A program made the position numbers and the translations under genes. This document shows positions 34,172 to 41,067 of a DNA stretch of 64,000 nt, piece after piece; positions within the stretch are counted from its first letter, which is position 1; each line of letters begins with the position of its first letter. The DNA comes from Ignavibacteria bacterium. GTDB lineage: Bacteria; Bacteroidota; Ignavibacteria; Ignavibacteriales; SURF-24. The notes below the pieces were generated by a model. It was not told the DNA's origin and did not search any database. It worked only from the letters and a program-made list of their open reading frames with translations. The stretch lies in the NCBI GenBank assembly GCA_025612375.1, contig JAAXKN010000016.1, forward strand, positions 1-64,000, in the 5' to 3' direction.

Positions 34172-35500
34172 TTAGAATCCTCCTCTTCTTCCGCCGCCCA
34201 TAGATCTGTTCTGCTGGAACGGGCTGCCCTGAGGTGTCTGGCTACTTGCCGAAGCTGAGGAGACGATTCCGGAGATTACGTCCATTCCGTCATAGATCTT
34301 ATCCGACTTAACTTCCGTGAACTGGCCGTCGGTAAGTCCGGTACGGACCCTCACTGCAGCGAGCTTACCCTGGGCGTCTACGTACCAGAGCATTGCGCCA
34401 TTATGTCTTTGTCCATTCTGCCCCTGCGGCATTTGTCCATTTCCGTACTGGGAACCGTTCTGTGCTGTGCTGTTCTGTCCGGCATAGTTTCCGCCATTAT
34501 TGCCTGTGCGGCTTAAAGAGTCGTTCCTGCCGTTCTGATTGTAGGATGATCTGATCTGGGCGATCATTTCAGCTGTCGGCCTCAGGCGGAGAGCCGCGTT
34601 AGGTACCTTAAGGACGTCATCGGCATGGGCGATCTGGAAGTTAATTGTAGCCGTCATGCCGGGCATTAAGTAGCCCTCGTCGTTATTAACGTTAATGACC
34701 ACGGAATAATTAACGACGTTCTGAATAGTTGTAGGCTGGAGTCTTATCTGCTGGACCAGGCCTTCAAAGGTTTTATCGGGGTAGGCCTGGACGGTAAATG
34801 TCACATTCTGTCCATCCTTGATCTGACCTATATCGCTTTCGTCCACGTTAGCTATGATCTGCATACGTGAGAGGTCGTTAGCAATAAGGAAGAGTGTAGG
34901 GGCCTGCAGGCTTGCGGCCACGGTCTGTCCCACGTCCACATTCCTTGCTATTACGGTCCCGCTGATGGGAGCGGTAATTTTAGCGTATTTCAGGTTAATT
35001 TTCGCCCTGTCGAGGCTGGCCTGAGCCGATTTAACCGAGGCCCGGGCAACGGCGTAATTATACTGTGCCGTTTCAAGGTCCGTCTGTGCGGCCAGGTTTT
35101 TCTCTACCATTACTTTAACGCGGTCGAGGTCCTTCTGCGCCTGATTAAACTGGGCCTGAGACTTATCGAGGCTGCTCTGAGCGTCGCGGACAGAAGCCGA
35201 AAGGAAGGTGGTATCAATCAGTGCTATCAGGTCGCCTTTTTTGACCTTATGGTTAAAGTCGGTGAAAATCTTGGAAATTGTGCCTGAAACCTGGCTTCCC
35301 ACCTGGACTGTTACGACCGGGTTAAGCACTCCCGTACTTGAGACCAGCTCTTCGATGCTTCCTTTCTGGACTTTAACGAATCTGTAGGTGTCCTTATCGT
35401 TTTTACCGGAAGCAAAGAGATAGTAGGAAACCGCGGCAATTATGAGGAGTGAAACCGCTGAAATTACGATTATCTTACGTGATACTTTGTTCTTTTCCAT
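34172..35500 (-). CDS. MacA-like periplasmic adaptor subunit
   Basis: Membrane fusion protein of 442 residues: N-terminal anchor (about 9-30), lipoyl/barrel-sandwich halves (VQVGSQVSGTISKI near 65 and ITAPISGTVIARNVDVGQ near 170), a helical hairpin between them, and a beta-barrel beyond. A low-complexity Asn/Gln/Gly-rich insert lies at roughly 315-365, and the C-terminus is Gln/Gly/Arg-rich (MGGGRRGGF); both are unusual for MacA. It should link the permease to an outer-membrane channel for export of a peptide, lipid or drug. Confidence 0.9.
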   Translation of the reverse strand: MEKNKVSRKIIVISAVSLLIIAAVSYYLFASGKNDKDTYRFVKVQKGSIEELVSSTGVLNPVVTVQVGSQVSGTISKIFTDFNHKVKKGDLIALIDTTFLSASVRDAQSSLDKSQAQFNQAQKDLDRVKVMVEKNLAAQTDLETAQYNYAVARASVKSAQASLDRAKINLKYAKITAPISGTVIARNVDVGQTVAASLQAPTLFLIANDLSRMQIIANVDESDIGQIKDGQNVTFTVQAYPDKTFEGLVQQIRLQPTTIQNVVNYSVVINVNNDEGYLMPGMTATINFQIAHADDVLKVPNAALRLRPTAEMIAQIRSSYNQNGRNDSLSRTGNNGGNYAGQNSTAQNGSQYGNGQMPQGQNGQRHNGAMLWYVDAQGKLAAVRVRTGLTDGQFTEVKSDKIYDGMDVISGIVSSASASSQTPQGSPFQQNRSMGGGRRGGF

Positions 35501-35703
35501 ACTCTTTTCTCATTCATCTTAAACTTACTTCATCTTTCATCTAATCTGTATATTAGACAAAGTATGGAGCTAAAGAGTTTAATTAAAGCCATTTATGCCT
35601 GAGCGGGTATTAAAAGCGGTATTAACCTTTGACTTTTCGGAAGTTTCGCCTTATGTTTTACGGAAAAAATCGGGCAAATTTTCAAAAAATGGAAGCATAG
35701 AAT

Positions 35704-36255
35704 ATGAAACTGAATCTCGGCTGCGGAAGGGACTTAAAAGAGGGATACATAAATCTGGACATAGTGGATTACGGGGGCAATATGATCCACGACATAAATA
35801 CGTTTCCGTATCCTTTTGAGGATAATACATTTGATGAGATATTTGCCTCGCATGTACTGGAGCATCTGGACAGTTTTCACAAGACGGTAACAGAGCTTTA
35901 CAGGATAGCAAAGCCGAACGCGACGATAATTGTTTACGCGCCATTTTTCCTGAACACGAAGTATTTTGGGGAGCCGGATCACAAGATTCCGTTTTCCATC
36001 AGGACGTTTGACAATTACGAGTTCATAGGTAACCGTAAGCTGAAGTTTTATGAGAAGTGGAAGCTGACGCACCGTACGAATTACGAAGGCAAGGCGCAGT
36101 TTGAGATAATAGAGAAGAGGTTTATAACCTCGCATTTTGCCCCCTTAAAGTGGATGGATCCGATATTGAATATAGAGCCCGTGATGTACGAAAGATTTTT
36201 CGCGGGGATCTTCTCGCCGGAGGAAGTATATTTCAGACTTAGGGTGGTGAAGTAA
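35704..36255 (+). CDS. SAM-dependent methyltransferase (class I)
   Basis: A 183-residue protein. The start MKLNLGCGRDLKEGYINLDI is the SAM-binding motif I of Methyltransf_11-type enzymes; motif II/III follow (FPFEDNTFDEIFASHVLEHL-like region near 40-60). Such short proteins often act on sugars or lipids in envelope gene sets. The substrate is unknown. It stands alone, divergent from the MacA-like gene across 203 bases. Confidence 0.85.
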   Translation: MKLNLGCGRDLKEGYINLDIVDYGGNMIHDINTFPYPFEDNTFDEIFASHVLEHLDSFHKTVTELYRIAKPNATIIVYAPFFLNTKYFGEPDHKIPFSIRTFDNYEFIGNRKLKFYEKWKLTHRTNYEGKAQFEIIEKRFITSHFAPLKWMDPILNIEPVMYERFFAGIFSPEEVYFRLRVVK

Positions 36256-36260
36256 TAAAA

Positions 36261-36281
36261 GGTCCGACGTCCGACGTCCGA
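36261..36281. repeat. Heptamer array (three units) with CGGTAAG tail
   Basis: GGTCCGA and two CGTCCGA units, then CGGTAAG (36282-36288). It begins 5 bases after the methyltransferase stop, as the 26903 copy does after its gene. Confidence 0.85.
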
Positions 36282-36344
36282 CGGTAAGGCAACGGCAGCA
36301 GGATTGGTTTCTTTCTCGCCTGGACTCTGAAGAGGGATTGGTAT

Positions 36345-36383
36345 AAAAAAGGCAGAGGTTCCGGAGTAAGAACCTCTGCCTTT
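36345..36383. terminator. Strong bidirectional terminator
   Basis: AAAGGCAGAGGTTC and GAACCTCTGCCTTT form a perfect 14-bp stem with an 8-base loop between the convergent methyltransferase and T9SS-cargo genes. Confidence 0.9.
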
Positions 36384-36406
36384 GAACTGACCTTCCAGGT
36401 GACTAA

Positions 36407-39400
36407 TTATTTCAGAAGCATCATCTTACGCACTGAGGTGTATTCGCCGGCTCTTAAACTGTAAATGTATATTCCGCTCGGAAGGTCTTTTGCATTGAAC
36501 TGAACCTGGTATCTTCCTTCTTCTTTGTACCCGTCAACTAATGCTGAAATTTCTTTTCCTAACACGTCGTAAACTTTGAGCGTTACCTTTGATGCCTTCG
36601 GCACTTCATAGTTTATTACTGTGGAAGGATTAAAGGGATTAGGATAATTCTGTGATAATGAATATTCTTTTACTTGTATTGCGCCTGAGTAATTTACGTT
36701 CATTGATGTCACTGACTCAGTTAATACTGCCTCTTTACCCGTTGAACGGTCGGCAATAAAATATTCCGCACCAATGTTTTCATCTGAAATTATTCTTAAC
36801 TGTACAAGCCTGTTTCCTATTCCTTCTGCGTTTACATTGTATTGCGATTCTTTCATGCTGAAAAGGTTTTCTTTCATGAGCTTCGCATCAAAATATTTTC
36901 CAATTACATTGCCTGATGCATCATCAACCATTTCAACTTTGAAGGATGCATAGTTTCCGTCTTTCAAAACTTTTACTGCTGCAATGGAATCCTTAAGCCC
37001 GCAGCGGACTGTAAATGAAAGACCGGAGTTATCACTGAGCATGAAAGGCTCTGTCTCAAGATATTTTGTAAATGCTGAATTAATTTTTTTATTTCCTACT
37101 TCATTAAAATGAATATTCATTCCGCCCGAGTGAATGTTTGCAAGCGTGAGATAGAACTGGGCATTATCTTTTACTAGTCCTACTGTTCTGCCGGACAATG
37201 GTTCAGACGTTTTATTTGCTGCGGGTGTGCCGATTGCTTCCGACTGCATGAAGGGGAATGGAGCACTCAGATTTTCTGAATGCAATGCTGTTACAAACAT
37301 CTCATTGCTCATGCCGCCGTTATTGATCTGAATATTGCGCCCGTCGGTGCCTGTTATGGATTTAAGTCCTATTGAGGTGCTGCTGTTTGTGCAGACGGCT
37401 TCATAACGGCTTCCATTCGGTTCGCTCCATCCTACTATATAAGTATCGCTTCCCATGCTTATCTGCGGTGAATATACCTGTCCGGCATATTTGTTAAAGT
37501 ACTGCATATACCACGGATTGTCGGGATTGGCAAGTACAACATAATACTCGCCCCAATCGGAACCAATTTCATTATATCCTTTCCACGCCATTCTTGCGCC
37601 TCCGCCGGAGACGGATATAATGGAAGGGCTTACGTTGGTGTTGAAGTTTGCATAGATGGAAAGGAAGAAGGGAAGCGCATTTTCATCAAGGAGTCCCATA
37701 TCGTTAAACTGCATCTTCATGTAATATATCATTGCATAAGGCATTTCGCCCTGCTGCCATGCCAGGTTGAAAATGTTCTGTGAGGCTGCATCCTTTGCAG
37801 ATGAAACTGCAGCGTTTACGGCAGTGCTGTCTGTGCCCGGAATAATTCCGCCTGTGCCCCATGAGATCCCGGCGCTGCTTATCTGTCCATATTTATATGT
37901 GAGGCATCCGCCGGTTCCTTTTGTCTCCCAGAGCAGGACAGCTTTCCCTGCATATCCCCATGAAACAAGAGGTGACGCATCAGTGTCATATGATCCTTCT
38001 ATAGGTATTATGCTTTGAGCCTGCGCGGTATATTCGCCTGAAAGGTTTGAGAATACCCGGAGCTTTATATCAGACGTTCCTGAAGTATTCATGCTCTGCC
38101 ATGCAATTACAACATTGTTTTCAAAGTAATCGATGGAGGGAAGTTTTGACGGGCCTTCATCAAGAGGCTTTCCGTCATTCATAAGAATCCAGCTCTGTCC
38201 TTTATCCTTGCTTACTTCGTACCATACTTTTCCCATGCTTGAATACACGAGGTGCAGGCAGCCATCAGGAGTCATAATGAATTTTCTCTGTCCGTTACCT
38301 GTAAAGGCATTGGGGTCGTCTGAGAGGTGTGTGCCTTTAAGGAGCGCGTTTGCTTTGGAGTTGGAGCTTGTAAACGTAAGGGGAGTTTCAGCTGAAAATT
38401 GATTTCCGAAAGTTACATCGTTACCGTTCCATTTCTGGAAATAGAATTTATGAAGCTTCCCGTCGCTCTTAAGCATAATATCCTGGGCTTCAGGAGCTTT
38501 TACTGAATAATAGATGGAAGATGAAGGAGTCAGGTTTAAGAATACTCCCTTATGCAGGTCGCCGTTATTAGGAAAAGTAAATGAAGGCATAAAAGGAGAA
38601 GTCTTGTATTTCACCGGTGCATTCATTCCCTGGTTTCTCAGTTCACCGGCAAAGGATGAATCCCTGTAGTCCATAAGCCAGGGATCCTTGAAGCCTATTT
38701 GTCCTTCTGCGGCCTCAGTTCCTTCCAGGCTGTTTTTAACAGTAACTCCTTCGTACACAGGTTCAAACTGTGAAGTAAGGGATTTACCCGTGGAGTTATC
38801 TACATTTATTATCTGCTGAATATCCATTACTGAGGTGCCTGTCCAGTGGTGGAATTTCTGGTTATTATAAACTTCCTTATCGCTCCTTAAAACGACAGAC
38901 GAGCCCTTCTTAAAGCTGAGTGCCGCGGGGAGGTTATTTTTCATGACGAAAGAGCTGCCGTCCCACGTCCCTATGCTGCCGACTGAAGAGCTGTCGGAAA
39001 GCCTCTGGTCGACGTTTACAGAAATATTAAGTGAGCGGTTGATAAGAGAATTTCTGGGACCCGCCAGAACAGTTCTCATGAGTGCAATCTGTTCTTTTGT
39101 AAATGAGTTTGTATTCTGGTCGAGGTTGCTGTTCATATAGTTTGCCGAAGGCTTCATGTCCGGTGTTTTTGTCTGTGCGTCTTTAAGTCCCAGCCAGTGC
39201 CCCGTCTGATGAGTAGCGGTTCTGGCCCTGTCTACTCCGGGGTATTTTTTAGAGCCTGCGCTGCCGAAGGCCTTATAGTCGATTACGACGCCGTCGGACG
39301 TTTTTTCATAAAGTTCACTCTGTGTACTGCCGGAGTAGAAAGGAAGCTGAGCGTAGCCGTAAGTTACACCCATATTATACATCAGGTCGCACACCCATAT

Positions 39401-39925
39401 ATTAAGATAGAGTCCCGTATCCCATGCGTCGATTCCGCCCATGGAGGAATACTTTACGGCGGTCATATCCTTCCCGCCCTTAACCTGCCAGTAGAATGCG
39501 CCGTGGCTTGTGGCGGTTCTGGTGATGCCCAGTGCGGGATTGCCTGAAGGATCTGTATCGGCAAGATAGAATTCTATCATTGCATCAGTGCCGCCGGGGC
39601 TTCTTCTGAAATTTTCATTCAGTATTCTGATCTGCGACTGGATATCCTGGTCGCTGATATTTTCATCAGGCACTGCCGGGTTATACACGATGTGTACGAC
39701 GACGGGAATTCTGATAAGGCTGGTCTGGCCTGAGTTGATTTGATTTAAGGCTTCGGGCATCTTTTCCTGTACGTAATTGTCCAGGTTATTTATGCCGGAT
39801 GCCAGCAGCGGATTTTGTGTGGTAAGCTCCTGAAGATTCAGCGCGGTAAGGCATTTTTCCTGTGCCCTGAGGCTGATCTGAAGTGCTATGAGACTCAGAA
39901 TGAGAATTGTAGTTTTTAGCTTCAT
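36407..39925 (-). CDS. Secreted M43-like (pappalysin) protein with degenerate active site and T9SS sorting domain
   Basis: A 1172-residue secreted protein. Signal peptide (1-22), an M43-type metalloprotease domain around 85-290, a long beta-rich middle with sialidase/BNR-like strands, and a C-terminal type A sorting domain (SQNYPNPFNPSTVINYEVP, ending SVRKMMLLK) that should direct it through T9SS to the surface. The zinc motif is altered: residues 239-249 read HQTGHWLGLKD instead of HExGHxxGLxH, so the catalytic Glu is Gln240 and the third ligand is Asp249. It is probably inactive as a protease. I start at ATG 39925, which has AGGGGAT upstream and opens the signal peptide. Confidence 0.88.
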   Translation of the reverse strand: MKLKTTILILSLIALQISLRAQEKCLTALNLQELTTQNPLLASGINNLDNYVQEKMPEALNQINSGQTSLIRIPVVVHIVYNPAVPDENISDQDIQSQIRILNENFRRSPGGTDAMIEFYLADTDPSGNPALGITRTATSHGAFYWQVKGGKDMTAVKYSSMGGIDAWDTGLYLNIWVCDLMYNMGVTYGYAQLPFYSGSTQSELYEKTSDGVVIDYKAFGSAGSKKYPGVDRARTATHQTGHWLGLKDAQTKTPDMKPSANYMNSNLDQNTNSFTKEQIALMRTVLAGPRNSLINRSLNISVNVDQRLSDSSSVGSIGTWDGSSFVMKNNLPAALSFKKGSSVVLRSDKEVYNNQKFHHWTGTSVMDIQQIINVDNSTGKSLTSQFEPVYEGVTVKNSLEGTEAAEGQIGFKDPWLMDYRDSSFAGELRNQGMNAPVKYKTSPFMPSFTFPNNGDLHKGVFLNLTPSSSIYYSVKAPEAQDIMLKSDGKLHKFYFQKWNGNDVTFGNQFSAETPLTFTSSNSKANALLKGTHLSDDPNAFTGNGQRKFIMTPDGCLHLVYSSMGKVWYEVSKDKGQSWILMNDGKPLDEGPSKLPSIDYFENNVVIAWQSMNTSGTSDIKLRVFSNLSGEYTAQAQSIIPIEGSYDTDASPLVSWGYAGKAVLLWETKGTGGCLTYKYGQISSAGISWGTGGIIPGTDSTAVNAAVSSAKDAASQNIFNLAWQQGEMPYAMIYYMKMQFNDMGLLDENALPFFLSIYANFNTNVSPSIISVSGGGARMAWKGYNEIGSDWGEYYVVLANPDNPWYMQYFNKYAGQVYSPQISMGSDTYIVGWSEPNGSRYEAVCTNSSTSIGLKSITGTDGRNIQINNGGMSNEMFVTALHSENLSAPFPFMQSEAIGTPAANKTSEPLSGRTVGLVKDNAQFYLTLANIHSGGMNIHFNEVGNKKINSAFTKYLETEPFMLSDNSGLSFTVRCGLKDSIAAVKVLKDGNYASFKVEMVDDASGNVIGKYFDAKLMKENLFSMKESQYNVNAEGIGNRLVQLRIISDENIGAEYFIADRSTGKEAVLTESVTSMNVNYSGAIQVKEYSLSQNYPNPFNPSTVINYEVPKASKVTLKVYDVLGKEISALVDGYKEEGRYQVQFNAKDLPSGIYIYSLRAGEYTSVRKMMLLK

Positions 39926-39968
39926 AGAACTATCCCCTTTTGTTGCGGATTTTATTATTTTAGGCCAA

Positions 39969-40060
39969 GCAAACAAAAAGGCGTACTTCACCCTTTGTGG
40001 TGAAAGTTGACCCCGCCTTGGTGTTTGCGCTTAAGCTGTCCGGATGGTTCCAGCATCCGG
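39969..40060 (-). promoter_or_regulatory. Highly structured leader upstream of the M43-like gene
   Basis: On the minus strand a CCGGATG/CATCCGG hairpin (40040-40060) is followed by a nested stem: GCAAACA/TGTTTGC outside, AAGGCG/CGCCTT in the middle and TTTCACC/GGTGAAG inside (39969-40028). The middle stem is followed by TTTTTGTTTG, as in an intrinsic terminator. It lies 44-135 bases before the start codon, so it could be an attenuator or riboswitch. Confidence 0.45.
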
Positions 40061-40127
40061 GCGGCATTGTTTTATTTAGTTAAAATTTATCTGTAATATT
40101 TCCTGGTTATTGGTTCCTCTTTGGGCT

Positions 40128-40147
40128 ACATGTAACATGTACATGTA
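40128..40147. repeat. Three head-to-tail ACATGTA units
   Basis: ACATGTA repeats at 40128, 40135 and 40141 (the last shares one base). Each core ACATGT is palindromic, so this could be a regulatory protein site for the M43-like gene. Confidence 0.35.
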
Positions 40148-40196
40148 AAATTTACCTGTAAAAGTGATTGCCTCTTCAAAAGAAATCGAATAAAAG

Positions 40197-40225
40197 CGCG
40201 GAAACAGGGTTATTCCGCGGTTTTT
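40197..40225. terminator. Terminator-like hairpin
   Basis: CGCGGAA and TTCCGCG arms around a 9-base interior, followed by GTTTTT on the plus strand and by CTTTTATT on the minus strand. It may end the DUF423 transcript coming from 40492. Confidence 0.5.
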
Positions 40226-40292
40226 CCAACTTCCTGCATCAACAAATCCCATTTAACATTAATATGATTCAAATTTTAAGCCACGGGAGGAA

Positions 40293-40378
40293 GGTCCGAC
40301 GGGGAGGAAGGTCCGACGTCCAACGTCCGACGTCCGACGGGAGGGAAGGTCCGACGTCCAACGTCCGACGTCCGACGG
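40293..40378. repeat. Heptamer arrays (three blocks)
   Basis: Blocks at 40293-40299 (one unit), 40310-40337 (four) and 40348-40375 (four), each ending CGGG. Units are GGTCCGA, CGTCCAA and CGTCCGA, separated by a GGGAGGAA-like spacer, so the whole block looks duplicated. Confidence 0.85.
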
Positions 40379-40390
40379 GAGGAAGGGGAA

Positions 40391-40486
40391 TGAATTGCCG
40401 CGAGCTTTTAGCTCGTGGATTGCGGAATCCCCTCTCCCCGTTTGGGCTTTAGCCCCGGATTTTCACAGGAGGATTGTGGCTATTTT
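40391..40486. repeat. Palindromic element related to the 4382 element
   Basis: A GCCGCGAGCTTTTAGCTCGTGG hairpin, spread over 40397-40418, is followed by GGGCTTTAGCCCCGGATTTT (also seen at 4435 as GGGCTTTAGCCCCAGATTTT) and an end TTGTGGCTATT. No coding capacity. Together with the heptamers it fills 39926-40491. Confidence 0.6.
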
Positions 40487-40491
40487 TAGGA

Positions 40492-40848
40492 TTATTTTTT
40501 TATTCCGTAGTATGCGATAAGGGACCAGCCTGTGAGGAAGCTTACGCCGCCAAAGGGGGTGATGAAGGCCAGGAATTTTATGCCTGTTACGGCATAGGCG
40601 TAAAGGGAGAATGAAAAAAGTATTATTCCTGCAAGGATGAAGGCTGCGGCTTTGTTTAATTTTTCATTGTTGTAGAATCCTATTGAAAGCAGCACCGCGC
40701 TATGGATGAGGTGGTATAAAACGCCCGTTTTGTACGTTTCAATATCCTGCGGCCCCAGGTAATTTCTGAGCCCGTGAGCGCCGAAGGCTCCAAGCGCCAC
40801 GCCGAGAAAACCCATTATAGCGGCAATAAATATCCATTTATTTTTCAT
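40492..40848 (-). CDS. DUF423 membrane protein (YgdD-like)
   Basis: A 118-residue small membrane protein with four hydrophobic helices and the DUF423 opening FLGVALGAFGAHGLRNYL, then TGVLYHLIHS. Family members are widespread and of unknown function. I chose ATG 40848 (MKNKWIF) as it gives the family start; in-frame ATGs at 40863 and 40875 are possible. Monocistronic. Confidence 0.88.
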   Translation of the reverse strand: MKNKWIFIAAIMGFLGVALGAFGAHGLRNYLGPQDIETYKTGVLYHLIHSAVLLSIGFYNNEKLNKAAAFILAGIILFSFSLYAYAVTGIKFLAFITPFGGVSFLTGWSLIAYYGIKK

Positions 40849-40916
40849 TGTGTTTAATCCCATGTTGAAGAACAATTTAGAAAATAATAATGCAATTGTA
40901 AATAGATCAGCGGAGC

Positions 40917-40956
40917 GGCGCCAGGAAATGGTTCCTGGCGCCCAGTTCCTGGCGCC
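40917..40956. repeat. GGCGCCAGGAA palindrome, copy 2
   Basis: GGCGCCAGGAA and TTCCTGGCGCC arms with a 4-base loop (40917-40942), followed by a further half unit CAGTTCCTGGCGCC. Same sequence family as 3552-3577. It lies in the divergent gap between DUF423 and the ethylene-receptor-like kinase. Confidence 0.65.
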
Positions 40957-41067
40957 GAGTGCCTGAAAAATACATGGCTCCCGGAGGCGGGGCGTCCCTC
41001 ATTTTAACCTTGAACGGTCTAAAGGCCCGGATTTAAATTGAATATAACAGGTTAAGAAAGACGATCT

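Noticed and set aside
36407-39991. Upstream start at 39991 for the M43-like gene
   Set aside because: It would put 22 non-signal residues in front of a clean signal peptide and translate part of the leader stem; ATG 39925 has a good ribosome site.
39969-40060. Assignment of the leader to the c-di-GMP riboswitch class
   Set aside because: The conserved core sequences of that class (GGGCAAACC and GACGCAAAGCC types) are not present.
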